A stretch of DNA of 64,000 nucleotides from Roseiarcus sp036488815 (GTDB lineage Bacteria; Pseudomonadota; Alphaproteobacteria; Rhizobiales; Beijerinckiaceae): contig DASXGX010000147.1 in the NCBI GenBank assembly GCA_036488815.1, forward strand, positions 61,480 to 125,479, in the 5' to 3' direction. Within the stretch, counting starts at the first letter, position 1; every line of letters starts with the position of its first letter. The notes below the pieces were generated by a model, which was not told where the DNA came from, did not search any database, and worked only from the letters and a program-made list of their open reading frames with translations. Shown piece after piece: positions 33,985-42,490 of the stretch. A program made the position numbers and the translations under genes.

Positions 33985-35016
33985 TTAGCCCAGTTCGGCC
34001 GAGGTTTTCCAGAGATTGACGCCGCCCTCGACCGCGTAGCGGTCGATCTCGGCCAGCTCCTCCTTGCTGAAGCCGAGGTTCTTCAGCGCGCCGACGGCGT
34101 CGGCGACCTGCTCTGGCCGGCTCGCGCCGATCAGCGCGGAGGTGACGCGCCCGCCGCGCAGCACCCAGGCGAGCGCCATCTGTGCGAGCGTCTGGCCGCG
34201 GCGCTGGGCGATCGCGTCGAGCTGACGAACGCGCTCGAGATTGGCTTCGCTGAGCATGGCGGGAAGCAGCGACTTGCCCGCCGCTGCGCGGCTGTCCCCG
34301 GGAACCCCCTTCAGATATTTGTTCGTGAGCAACCCTTGAGCGAGCGGGGTGAAGGCGATGCTGCCGATCCCCTCCTCGTCGAGCGTGTCGAGCAGGCCAT
34401 CCTTCTCGACCCAGCGGTTGATCATCGAATAGCTCGGCTGGTGGATCACGCAGGGCGTGCCGAGCCGCTTGAGGATCGTCGCCGCTTCCCGGGTGCGCTT
34501 CGAGTTGTAGGAGGAGAGGCCGACATAGAGCGCCTTGCCCTGGCGCACGGCGCTGTCGAGCGCGCCCATCGTTTCCTCGAGCGGCGTCTCGGGGTCGAAG
34601 CGATGCGAGTAGAAGATGTCGACGTAGTCGAGCCCCATGCGCTTCAGGCTCTGGTCGAGGCTCGCCAGCATGTATTTGCGGCTTCCCCATTCGCCGTAGG
34701 GGCCGGGCCACATCAGATAGCCGGCCTTGGTCGAGATGACGAGCTCGTCGCGATGGTCGCGCAAGTCGGTGCGCAGGATCTCGCCGAACGCCGTCTCGGC
34801 GCTGCCGGGCGGGGGACCGTAATTGTTGGCGAGGTCGAAGTGCGTGACGCCGAGATCGAACGCCTTGCGGCAGATCGCGCGTCCCGTGTCGGCCGGGAAA
34901 TCGAAGCCGAAATTGTGCCACAATCCAAGCGAGATCGCCGGCAGCTTCAGGCCGCTGCGGCCAGAGCGATTGTACATCATAGCGTCGTAGCGGGTCGGCG
35001 CAGGCTGATAGGACAT
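33985..35016 (-). CDS. Aldo/keto reductase, YghZ (L-glyceraldehyde 3-phosphate reductase) type
   Basis: A 343-residue NADPH-dependent (beta/alpha)8 reductase. Catalytic features: THFDLANNYGPPPGSAE (Asp and Tyr), VISTKAGYLMWPGPYGEWGS (Lys), and YSHRFDPETPLEET (His). The WPGPYGE and SYNSKRTREA segments are characteristic of YghZ/GPR and Kv-beta-like members. The start is ATG 35016, with GGAG eight bases upstream; an in-frame TTG at 35028 overlaps that site. It is the last gene of a same-strand series with a lactonase-like hydrolase and a sugar importer, so an aldose or sugar-derived aldehyde is the likely substrate. Confidence 0.92.
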   Translation of the reverse strand: MSYQPAPTRYDAMMYNRSGRSGLKLPAISLGLWHNFGFDFPADTGRAICRKAFDLGVTHFDLANNYGPPPGSAETAFGEILRTDLRDHRDELVISTKAGYLMWPGPYGEWGSRKYMLASLDQSLKRMGLDYVDIFYSHRFDPETPLEETMGALDSAVRQGKALYVGLSSYNSKRTREAATILKRLGTPCVIHQPSYSMINRWVEKDGLLDTLDEEGIGSIAFTPLAQGLLTNKYLKGVPGDSRAAAGKSLLPAMLSEANLERVRQLDAIAQRRGQTLAQMALAWVLRGGRVTSALIGASRPEQVADAVGALKNLGFSKEELAEIDRYAVEGGVNLWKTSAELG

Positions 35017-35083
35017 CAATGTCTCCAAGGCGAATGCGGCGCTCTTTTAGCGCCGCACGACTTCATTCCAAAGACGGCGCCGG

Positions 35084-35926
35084 TCAACTCGCCTTGAGGA
35101 TACGGAAGCCCTCGATCTCCTTGACGAGGGGAAGAGTCTTCCAGCGGTCGCCGTCGTGAAGGATGATCAGGCGGCCGAGGTCGCCGGCGATTTCCTTGTT
35201 GATCCGATCGATCGTCTTGAGCTGGTCCCAGACGCTGCCGATGCCGGCGCCGAGTGGCACGTAGACGCCGTCGTGGTTATGGCCGCAGATATTGCGCCTC
35301 GAGTAGATGCAATCGCCCGACACGACGAGCTTGCCCTTCGCCGTCTCGATCAAAACGAACTGTTGTCCGAGCGTGTGCCCCTCGCCGAGCCTGACGTGAA
35401 TGCCGGGAAGCACATTGTCGGCGTCGCCGTCGATGAGGTTCAGCCGGTGCTCCACCGAAGCGTCGAACGCCGTGCGCAGATCGTCGGGGTTGACCACTTC
35501 GGTGAGGAAGCCGAACTGGCGCGGCAGCGCCATGGCCTCGATCCAGCTCAGCATCTCGCGCTTCTGCAGGTGCAGGCGCGCGTTGGGGAATTTCGAGATC
35601 GAGCCCATGTGGTCGAAATGGGCGTGGCTGATCACGATGTCGGTGACCTGTTCGGGCGCGACGCCCAGCTCCGCCAACATGCGCAAAGGCGAAATCCAAT
35701 AGGGAACATTGAATTTGATCGCCATCTTCTCGCCGCCGGCTTCGCGCATGAAGCCGCAGTCGACCAGCGCGATGGTGTCGGCGCGGCGCGCGAGGATGAA
35801 GGAGAACGGCACGTTCATCACGCCGTCGGCATGCGCGCCTTGGACGAGGCTCGCCACCGGCTGATCCTTCGAGCGCGCGTACTCGATGACGTGGACGGAC
35901 CAGTCCGCGTTTTCCGAGGTCGTCAT
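35084..35926 (-). CDS. N-acyl homoserine lactonase family MBL hydrolase
   Basis: A 280-residue MBL-fold protein of the AHL-lactonase (AiiA/AttM-like) group. The dinuclear zinc motif HAHFDH is at residues 101-106, with LGEGHTLGQQFVLIET (third His), VVSGDCIY (bridging Asp) and LIILHDGDRW (last His). No signal peptide. The start is ATG 35926 with GGGAG upstream. It could quench acyl-homoserine lactones, but its place between a sugar ABC importer and an aldo/keto reductase makes a sugar-lactone substrate equally plausible. The 134-bp gap to the permease gene contains a palindromic repeat, so it may have its own promoter. Confidence 0.88.
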   Translation of the reverse strand: MTTSENADWSVHVIEYARSKDQPVASLVQGAHADGVMNVPFSFILARRADTIALVDCGFMREAGGEKMAIKFNVPYWISPLRMLAELGVAPEQVTDIVISHAHFDHMGSISKFPNARLHLQKREMLSWIEAMALPRQFGFLTEVVNPDDLRTAFDASVEHRLNLIDGDADNVLPGIHVRLGEGHTLGQQFVLIETAKGKLVVSGDCIYSRRNICGHNHDGVYVPLGAGIGSVWDQLKTIDRINKEIAGDLGRLIILHDGDRWKTLPLVKEIEGFRILKAS

Positions 35927-35968
35927 CAATGTTTCTCCCGATTAGACCATATGGCAATGAGGTGGCGT

Positions 35969-36051
35969 CGTCATTGCGAGGAGCGCAGCGACGAAACAAT
36001 CCACCGTTCCGCTTGGCGCGGCTGGATTGGCTGGCTGCGCTCGCAATGACG
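35969..36051. repeat. Dispersed palindromic (REP-like) element
   Basis: The arm CGTCATTGCGAGGAGCGCAG (from 35969) is matched in reverse by GCTGCGCTCGCAATGACG (36034-36051), and the inner part ACAATCCACC partly pairs with GGATTGGCTGG. This type of element is frequent in intergenic DNA of Hyphomicrobiales. It lies immediately downstream of the sugar permease gene, with a degenerate fragment at 13548-13572. Confidence 0.7.
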
Positions 36052-36060
36052 GCATCGGTT

Positions 36061-37056
36061 CTAGCTTTCCGCGATCGAGCGCCCGAGGCTCGAAAGCCCG
36101 ACGGCGACGATGAGAATGGCGCCTTGCAGCACATACTGCGAGAAGGTTGGCGCGCCGAAGATGTTGAGCCCGTTGAAGCCGAAGGCGATGATCAGCGCGC
36201 CGATCAAGGTGCCGATGATGTGGAATTCGCCGTCGCGCAGTGTCGCGGAGCCGAGGAAAACCGCGGCGAAGGCGGTCAGCAGATAGCTGTCGCCCGCGCT
36301 GGCGGTGCCGCTGCCGAGACGCGAAGCGAGCAGGACGCCGGTCAGCGCCGCGCAAACGCCTGATATCACGAAGCCGAGGATCTTGATCCGGTCGACGTTG
36401 ATGCCGGTCAGGCGCGCTGCGCCCGGATTGCCGCCGACCGCCTGGATCTCCTGGCCGAGCGCGGTGCGTTCGACCAGCAGCCACAGCGCGCCGAGGACGC
36501 AGACCATGATGATGATGTTGTTGGGAATGCCGAACAGCCAGCGCCCGAGCGAGATTTGCAGGAACGCCTCCGGCACGCCGGCGACGATCGGCACGCCGGC
36601 CGAATAGGCGAAGGCGAGGCCGGTGAGGATGGTTCCGACGCCGAGCGTCGCGATCACCGAATTGACGCGGATCTTGGTGACGATAAAGCCGTTGATCAGG
36701 CCGATCACGGCGCCCGCCACCAGCACGATCAGGATCGCGACCGGAATCGGCAGGTGATCGGCAACGATCAGTCCCGTCACGAGAATGCCGTGCAGGCTGG
36801 CGGCGAAGCCGATCGTGAGATCGAGCTCGCCGACGATCACCGCGAGCGTCAAGCCGGCGGCGATGATCATCGCCAGCGAAGCCTGATTGAGCACGTTGAC
36901 GAAATTGCCGGTGGTCGGGAACGCGTGCGGCGACAGCACGGAGAAGGCGGCGATCATCGCAACAAGGCCGATGATCGTGCCGTAGCGGGCAAACACGCCG
37001 AGAAAGGATTTCGCGCCAGGGGACAGGCGTCGGTTGGATGCGGCGATTGGGGTCAT
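36061..37056 (-). CDS. Sugar ABC importer permease, RbsC type
   Basis: A 331-residue inner-membrane permease of the ribose/xylose/simple-sugar family, with 8-10 hydrophobic helices. Family landmarks are LAMIIAAGLTLAVIVGELDL followed by TIGFAASLHG, TKIRVNSVIATLGVGTILTG, and the coupling segment AVGGNPGAARLTGINVDRIK. ATG 37056 overlaps the ATPase stop by four bases (ATGA). The open frame runs further upstream but there it is antisense or out of phase within the ATPase gene. It works with the ATPase at 37053-38618 and binding protein at 38635-39579. Confidence 0.93.
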   Translation of the reverse strand: MTPIAASNRRLSPGAKSFLGVFARYGTIIGLVAMIAAFSVLSPHAFPTTGNFVNVLNQASLAMIIAAGLTLAVIVGELDLTIGFAASLHGILVTGLIVADHLPIPVAILIVLVAGAVIGLINGFIVTKIRVNSVIATLGVGTILTGLAFAYSAGVPIVAGVPEAFLQISLGRWLFGIPNNIIIMVCVLGALWLLVERTALGQEIQAVGGNPGAARLTGINVDRIKILGFVISGVCAALTGVLLASRLGSGTASAGDSYLLTAFAAVFLGSATLRDGEFHIIGTLIGALIIAFGFNGLNIFGAPTFSQYVLQGAILIVAVGLSSLGRSIAES

Positions 37057-38618
37057 GGAATGCTCTCCGCCGTGGACGGCGCGCCGGCGTAACTGGCCTC
37101 GATGATCGCGTTGCGTGAGAGAGCGGCGCCGCCCAACTCCTGCACGATGGCGCCTTCCGCCATCACCAGCACGCGATCGCAAAGATCCGGCAGCTCCTCC
37201 GGCTCGGAGGAAACGACCAGCACGGCCATGCCCTGCTCGGCGAAACCGCGGATCAGCTTATGGATTTCCCCGCGGGCGCCGATGTCGACGCCGCGCGTCG
37301 GCTCGTCGAGCATCAGGACGCGCGGTGCGCGTATGAGCCAGCGGCCGAGCACGACCTTCTGCTGATTGCCGCCGCTGAGGCGGCCGACCGGCGTCTCGAC
37401 GCTTTGCGTCTTGATCATGAGGTCGCGCACGGCGTCGTTGCAGAGCGCCTCGCGCTTGCCCGAATCGATCATCGGAAAGCCTGCGCTGCGCACCATCTTG
37501 GCGAGATTGGCGAGCTGCATGTTGAAAGCGACGCTCTTCGTCAACACGAGGCCCTGCGCGCGGCGCTCCTCGGGCACCAAACCGAGCCCCGCCTTGACGG
37601 CTTGGGTCGGGTTCTTGGGCGCGAACGGCTCGCCGTTCAGCCACATCGCGCCGCCGTCGACCTTGTCGGCGCCGTAAATCAGCCGGATCAGTTCGGTGCG
37701 CCCTGCGCCGACGAGGCCGCCGACGCCCAGCACCTCGCCGCGACGAAGCTCGAAGCTGACGTTTTTCACGCGAGGCAAGCGCGTCAGTCCGCTCACCTTC
37801 AAGACGACGTCCTTCGTCCCGAGCGGCTTGGCGGCCTTGAGGGGCGTTTCGACCGCTCGGCCGACAATCGCTTCGACGAGGTTCGAACGGTCGAGCTCGG
37901 CGCGCTCGATGCGCTTCACGGACTGTCCGTCGCGGAATACGGTGACGGCGCCGCACAGGTCGAGAATTTCATCGAGCCGGTGCGAGACGTAGAGCACGGC
38001 GACGCCCGAGCGGGAGAGGTCGCGCACGATGGCCGCCAGTTTCTCGCTCTCGCTCGCCGAGAGCGAGGCCGTCGGCTCGTCCATCACGATGAGGCGCGCT
38101 TTGCGCACCAGCGCGCGGCAGATGCTGATGAGCCAGTTCTCGGCGGTCGACAGACCCTTCACATTGGCGAACAACGGCGCCGAGATGCCGACGCGCCGAG
38201 CGATCGGCTCCACGTCGCGCGCGATGGCGCGCCAATCGATCATGCCCAAGCGCGTCGCTTTTGGCACGCCGAGCATGATGTTCTGCAGCACGTTCATGCC
38301 GGGCACGAACGCAAGTTCCTGATGGATGAAGTTCATGCCGAGTTCGGTCGCGCGATGGGGCGTCGCGATCTCGACCGGGGAACCGTCGAGCACCACGCTG
38401 CCGCGATCGGGCTGGGCGAGACCGGCGAGGATTTTGATCAGCGTCGATTTTCCCGCGCCGTTCGCGCCGACGAGCCCATGAACTTCGCCGTGGTCGACCG
38501 TCAGCGAGACGCCCTTCAGCGCTTGCACGCCGCCGTAGGCCTTGGCGACGTCCTCGACTCGCAGCAACGGAGGCGCCGTCGGCGCCCCCGCGATGATCTT
38601 CGTTTCAGCGTTCAACAC
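37053..38618 (-). CDS. Sugar ABC importer ATP-binding protein, RbsA/MglA type
   Basis: A 521-residue double-cassette ATPase. The first cassette has Walker A GANGAGKST at residues 51-59, a degenerate signature (LSTAENWLISICRAL) and Walker B LIVMDEPTASLS. The second has a GLVGAGRTELIRLIYGAD P-loop variant and the canonical LSGGNQQKVVLGRWLIRAP with VLMLDEPTRGVD. This asymmetry is normal for RbsA-type proteins. The start is placed at GTG 38618, just after the binding-protein stop (16-base gap); TTG codons on either side are alternatives and the ribosome site is weak. Confidence 0.92.
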   Translation of the reverse strand: MLNAETKIIAGAPTAPPLLRVEDVAKAYGGVQALKGVSLTVDHGEVHGLVGANGAGKSTLIKILAGLAQPDRGSVVLDGSPVEIATPHRATELGMNFIHQELAFVPGMNVLQNIMLGVPKATRLGMIDWRAIARDVEPIARRVGISAPLFANVKGLSTAENWLISICRALVRKARLIVMDEPTASLSASESEKLAAIVRDLSRSGVAVLYVSHRLDEILDLCGAVTVFRDGQSVKRIERAELDRSNLVEAIVGRAVETPLKAAKPLGTKDVVLKVSGLTRLPRVKNVSFELRRGEVLGVGGLVGAGRTELIRLIYGADKVDGGAMWLNGEPFAPKNPTQAVKAGLGLVPEERRAQGLVLTKSVAFNMQLANLAKMVRSAGFPMIDSGKREALCNDAVRDLMIKTQSVETPVGRLSGGNQQKVVLGRWLIRAPRVLMLDEPTRGVDIGARGEIHKLIRGFAEQGMAVLVVSSEPEELPDLCDRVLVMAEGAIVQELGGAALSRNAIIEASYAGAPSTAESIP

Positions 38619-38634
38619 CAAAGGCCGCCGTTTG

Positions 38635-39579
38635 TTACTTCTGGCCGGTCGCGTCGGGATGGTCTTTGATAAACTGGCCCACATTGGCCTGGGTGATCAA
38701 GGTGGCCGGCACTTCGACCGCCTTCGGCTTCCAGCTGTCGCCGGCGGCTTTGATCTGCTTGAGCAGCTTCACCATTTGATAGCCTTCGGTGTAGCTGTCC
38801 TCCCAGGCGGTGGCGGTCATATGGTGGTTCTTGATGTTCTCGATCGCCTGGGCGTTTCCGTTGACGCCGTACACCTTCACGTCGTCGCGGCCCTGCTGGC
38901 GCAAGGCGCCGATCGCGCCGATCGCCGGATCATCCCAGCAGCCCCAGATCGCCAGATTGCCGCCCGCGGGATGCGAGGCGAGCCACGCGTTGGCGTATTG
39001 CGCGCCGTCCTCGAAATAGCCGGGAATGCGGACCTCGTTTTTGGTCACTTTGATGTTCGGGCTCTTGGCCAGCACCTGGTCGAGCAGCGTCTCGCGGTTG
39101 CGGCAGACTTCGCCGGTGCGGTAGGCGAGCACGAGCAGATCGCCCTTGCCGCCGAGGTCCTTCACCATCTGATCGATGACGGGCAAAGCGACCGGCGCGC
39201 CCGAGCCGTTCGTGGCGGCGACCGAGCCGCCGAGGCCGCCGCCCCAGGTTACCACAGGAATCTTGGCGTTCTTGGCGGCGTCCAACCCGGCGCCGATCGA
39301 GGACCAGGGAAACACCATGTCGATGATCGCCGCGGCGCCGCGCTGCGCGAAATTCTGAATCCCAGCGTTCGCCTGATCGGCGCTGCCGGCCGCGTCGACG
39401 ACCGAAACGGTCCAGCCGTCTTCGTTGGCGGCGGCTGTGGCGCCGGCGATGTAGCGCGCGTTGTTGGCTTCGGTCGCGGAGATCGACACGATCCCGAGCA
39501 AAGGCTTGTCCGCTGCTTGCGCCACGCCGGCGGCAAAGATGCAGCCGACGACGAGCCATCCGATCGTTGAGCGTTTCAT
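38635..39579 (-). CDS. Sugar ABC importer periplasmic binding protein
   Basis: A 314-residue type I periplasmic binding protein of the ribose/galactose (peripla_BP_4) class. Residues 1-22 are a Sec signal (MKRSTIGWLVVGCIFAAGVAQA, cleaved after AQA). The mature protein has the two-lobe pattern: LLGIVSISATEANNARYIAG, VVDAAGSADQANAGIQNFAQ, then AAAIIDMV, VYGVNGNAQAIENIK near the hinge, and AGDSWKPKAVEVPATLI at the end. GGGAG precedes the ATG. It is the first gene of the importer operon and faces the LacI regulator. The ligand is probably a monosaccharide or polyol but is not identifiable by eye. Confidence 0.92.
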   Translation of the reverse strand: MKRSTIGWLVVGCIFAAGVAQAADKPLLGIVSISATEANNARYIAGATAAANEDGWTVSVVDAAGSADQANAGIQNFAQRGAAAIIDMVFPWSSIGAGLDAAKNAKIPVVTWGGGLGGSVAATNGSGAPVALPVIDQMVKDLGGKGDLLVLAYRTGEVCRNRETLLDQVLAKSPNIKVTKNEVRIPGYFEDGAQYANAWLASHPAGGNLAIWGCWDDPAIGAIGALRQQGRDDVKVYGVNGNAQAIENIKNHHMTATAWEDSYTEGYQMVKLLKQIKAAGDSWKPKAVEVPATLITQANVGQFIKDHPDATGQK

Positions 39580-39631
39580 TTCGTACTCCCTTATGCCGCG
39601 CTATGCCGCGCTGTTAAATTGGCGAACACTG

Positions 39632-39646
39632 GCTAACCGTTTCGTC
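39632..39646. promoter_or_regulatory. LacI-type operator, site 1
   Basis: GCTAACCGTTTCGTC matches the second site (39740-39754, reverse strand GCTAAACGTTTCGCC) at 13 of 15 positions. Its CCGTTT core is close to the central CG palindrome of LacI/PurR-family operators. It lies 53 bases upstream of the binding-protein start codon. Confidence 0.6.
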
Positions 39647-39739
39647 AACATCCGCGATCGGGCAGTCCGTGACAAGAGGGGTTTTGGCAAAATCGCCGAA
39701 AAATTGCGCTGGACAGCGGAGGTGATTTTGCCGAAACTT

Positions 39740-39754
39740 GGCGAAACGTTTAGC
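39740..39754. promoter_or_regulatory. LacI-type operator, site 2
   Basis: GGCGAAACGTTTAGC contains the palindromic core AAACGTTT and lies 11 bases before the GTG start of the LacI gene, suitable for autorepression. It is the inverted, better copy of site 1; spacing between centres is 108 bp. Confidence 0.62.
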
Positions 39755-39764
39755 TGGGTGTTCG

Positions 39765-40775
39765 GTGGCAACGATCAGAGACGTCGCGCGGGCCGCAGGT
39801 GTGTCGACCGCGACGGTCTCCGCCGTCATCAACGAGACGGCCTATGTGAGTCCGCCGCTCCGCAAGCGCGTGCTTGCGGCGATCGACGAGCTGAACTACG
39901 CGCCCATGCATGCCGCGCAGAACCTGAAGAGCGGCCGCAGCGGGCTCGTTGCGCTCGTCGTCGCCGATCTCTCCAACCCGTTCTTCGCCAAGATCGTCTG
40001 CGCCGCCGAGGCGGCGGTCGCCGCCTGGGGCTATTCGCTCGTCGTCTTCAACAGCGACGAGAAGCCAGACAACGAACGGCGGATCTTTTCGCGCATTCGC
40101 ACTCTCTCCTGCGACGGGGTGGTGCTCTCGCCCGTCGGGTCGTCGCTGCGGTGGGACCAGCGGGATCTCGAAGGCGCGGCCATTCCGATCGTCCTGTTCG
40201 GCCGCGTGGTCGACGACGACCGGTCGGACACGGTGACGATCGACAACATCTCCGCCGCCAAGCAGGTCGCCAACTACCTGCTCGACCTCGGTCACCAGCG
40301 CATTGGCACGATCACCGGGCCGCTCCATTTGACGACCGGCCGCGGCCGCCTCGATGGGCTTTTGCAGGCGATGCAGGCGCGCGGCCTCGCGCCACAGCCG
40401 GGGCATGTGCGGTCGGGCGAGTTCCGCGAGGACGTCGCCTATTCGGTCGCGCGCGACATCCTGGAGCGCCCCGACCGGCCGAGCGCGCTCTACGTCGCCA
40501 ACGGCGTCATGGCGCTCGGCGTCATGCGCGCGATCGCCGATCTCGGCCTGAAGTGTCCGGAAGACATATCGATCGCCTCCACCGACACGATTCCCGGCAT
40601 CGGCGGCCTCAAACCGAGACTGACCCGCACGGAGCATCCGGTGACGGACATGACGAACGAAGCGCTTCGCCTGCTCGTCGAGCGCATCCGTCGCGGCAAC
40701 GATCTGCCGCCGCGCAACGTCGTCTTCGAGCCGGCGCTCGTGCTGGGAGAGAGTTGCGGCCCTGTAAATCGGTGA
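39765..40775 (+). CDS. LacI family transcriptional regulator of the sugar importer
   Basis: A 336-residue LacI/PurR-type repressor. The helix-turn-helix and hinge are at residues 1-60 (ATIRDVARAAGVSTATVSAV, then YVSPPLRKRVLAAIDELNYA, then PMHAAQNLKSGRSG). The periplasmic-binding-like effector domain follows (LVALVVADLSNPFFAKIVCA, FNSDEKPDNERRIF, DNISAAKQVANYLLDLGHQR). GTG 39765 puts the helix-turn-helix at the usual N-terminal position; a TTG at 39738 would lie across the operator. It is divergent from the binding-protein gene and should repress importer and self until the sugar binds. Confidence 0.92.
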   Translation: MATIRDVARAAGVSTATVSAVINETAYVSPPLRKRVLAAIDELNYAPMHAAQNLKSGRSGLVALVVADLSNPFFAKIVCAAEAAVAAWGYSLVVFNSDEKPDNERRIFSRIRTLSCDGVVLSPVGSSLRWDQRDLEGAAIPIVLFGRVVDDDRSDTVTIDNISAAKQVANYLLDLGHQRIGTITGPLHLTTGRGRLDGLLQAMQARGLAPQPGHVRSGEFREDVAYSVARDILERPDRPSALYVANGVMALGVMRAIADLGLKCPEDISIASTDTIPGIGGLKPRLTRTEHPVTDMTNEALRLLVERIRRGNDLPPRNVVFEPALVLGESCGPVNR

Positions 40776-40989
40776 CGTTCGCCCCTCGGGCCTTGCGCGC
40801 AAAAGGTTCCACGCGTCGCCCCATTCCTCCGATCAGAAAAATGTGATCGCCGCCCGCGCGCTATTGCGAGGCCAAGGCAAGTTCGTCATGCGAGCAGGGG
40901 CCTCTAGGGTCCGTGCCACAACGGCCGATTGGCGGAGGAGGGATCCCGCGCCGTCCGTTTGGCGATGGGGCCCGCGCGAAAGGTGAGCT

Positions 40990-42426
40990 ATGTCCGAGTT
41001 CGAAGGCCTGCCAGCGCCCGCGCGATATTGGTCCGCGCTGACGATCTGGCTGGTGCTGACAATGGCGGTGCTCGACGGCGCCATCGCCAACGTCGCTCTG
41101 CCGACGATCGCGCGGGAGCTCTCGGCCGCGCCGGCCTCCTCCGTCTGGGTCGTGAACGGCTATCAGCTCGCCATCGTCGTCTCGCTGCTGCCGTTTGCCG
41201 CCCTCGGCGAGAGAATTGGCTATCGCCGGGTGTTTCTCGGCGGCGTCGTCGTCTTCACCGCCGGCTCGGCGGGATGCGCGCTCTCGCACACCCTCGCCGC
41301 GCTGATCGCCACGCGCGTCGGTCAGGGGCTCGGCGCAGCGGCGGTCATGAGCGTGAATGGCGCGCTGCTGCGCTTCACCTATCCGGCGCGCCAACTCGGG
41401 CGCGGCATCGGTTTCAACGCTCTGGTCGTCTCGGCTGCCGCGGCGCTCGGGCCGACGATCGCGTCAGGGATTCTCTCGGTGGGGCCCTGGGAATGGCTGT
41501 TCGGCGTCAACGTGCCGATCGGCGTCGCAGCCTTCCTGATCGGCCGCGCCTGGCTGCCTGAGAGTGCGCGTTCGGGGAGCTTCGACGTCGTCAGCACCGC
41601 CCTCAACGTGCTGACTTTCGGGCTCCTCTTTACCGGCGTCGACGCGTTGACGCGCCGCGGCAACTCTGAACTCGGCGCGACGGAGCTCGTTCTGGCGGTC
41701 ATCGCGGGCGTCGCTTTGGTGTTCCGCTCGAACGGGCAACCGAGGCCGCTCGTTCCAATCGACCTTCTGCGCAACAAGCTGTTCGCGATGACGGTCCTCA
41801 CATCGATCGCCTCGTTCACCGCCCAGACCTTGGCTTTCGTTTCGCTCCCTTTCTACTTCCAGGGGGCGCTGCATCGCAGCCAGGTCGCGACCGGTCTCCT
41901 GATGACGCCGTGGCCTGTGGCGGCGGGGCTCGCCGCTTTCGTGGCCGGTAAGCTGGCCGATCGCTATTCCGCCGCGATCCTCAGCGGCGGCGGCCTCGGG
42001 CTCCTCGCGCTTGGCCTGTTCTCGATCGGCCTGCTGCCGATGGACTCGGGGTCATGGGCGATCGGTGGTCTGATGGCTGTTTGCGGCCTCGGCTTCGGCT
42101 TCTTTCAGTCGCCCAACAACCGCACCATGCTGTCCACGGCGCCGCTCTTGCGCAGCGGCGCGGCGGGAGGCATGCTCGCCACTTCGCGCCTGACCGGACA
42201 GTCGATCGGCGCGACGCTGGCGGCGATCGCGTTCCGCTTCGCGGGCCATGCCGAGATGATCGCGCTCGTGACAGCGGGCGGCTTCGCCCTCGCTGGGGCC
42301 TTCGCCAGCCTGTCGCGTCTTCGCGTTCAGGCATTGTCGATCAAGCCGCACGAGAGGCCCGCGCCAATCGGCCTTTCGTCGGGAGGGCGGGACGTCCCTT
42401 TGCCCCGGTCGCGCGGGCGCAAGTGA
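40990..42426 (+). CDS. MFS exporter, DHA2 (14-TM) type
   Basis: A 478-residue major facilitator of the drug:H+ antiporter-2 family. TM1 carries LVLTMAVLDGAIANVALPTI, motif D1-like (LDxxIVNVALP), and motif A is ALGERIGYRRVFLGG in the TM2-TM3 loop. Motif C is in the TM5 region (VVSAAAALGPTIASGILSVG then PWEWLFGVNVPIG), the antiporter signature. Helices continue to about residue 445. A GGTGAG lies before the ATG. It is probably an efflux protein for a toxic compound; the substrate is unknown. The gene is isolated between the LacI gene and an exported hydrolase on the same strand. Confidence 0.92.
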   Translation: MSEFEGLPAPARYWSALTIWLVLTMAVLDGAIANVALPTIARELSAAPASSVWVVNGYQLAIVVSLLPFAALGERIGYRRVFLGGVVVFTAGSAGCALSHTLAALIATRVGQGLGAAAVMSVNGALLRFTYPARQLGRGIGFNALVVSAAAALGPTIASGILSVGPWEWLFGVNVPIGVAAFLIGRAWLPESARSGSFDVVSTALNVLTFGLLFTGVDALTRRGNSELGATELVLAVIAGVALVFRSNGQPRPLVPIDLLRNKLFAMTVLTSIASFTAQTLAFVSLPFYFQGALHRSQVATGLLMTPWPVAAGLAAFVAGKLADRYSAAILSGGGLGLLALGLFSIGLLPMDSGSWAIGGLMAVCGLGFGFFQSPNNRTMLSTAPLLRSGAAGGMLATSRLTGQSIGATLAAIAFRFAGHAEMIALVTAGGFALAGAFASLSRLRVQALSIKPHERPAPIGLSSGGRDVPLPRSRGRK

Positions 42427-42490
42427 GGGTGAGGTTCGCGGATAGAACGATCCCAGGCGCCAACTCCAACTTTACTCAGAGGAGAACTCC

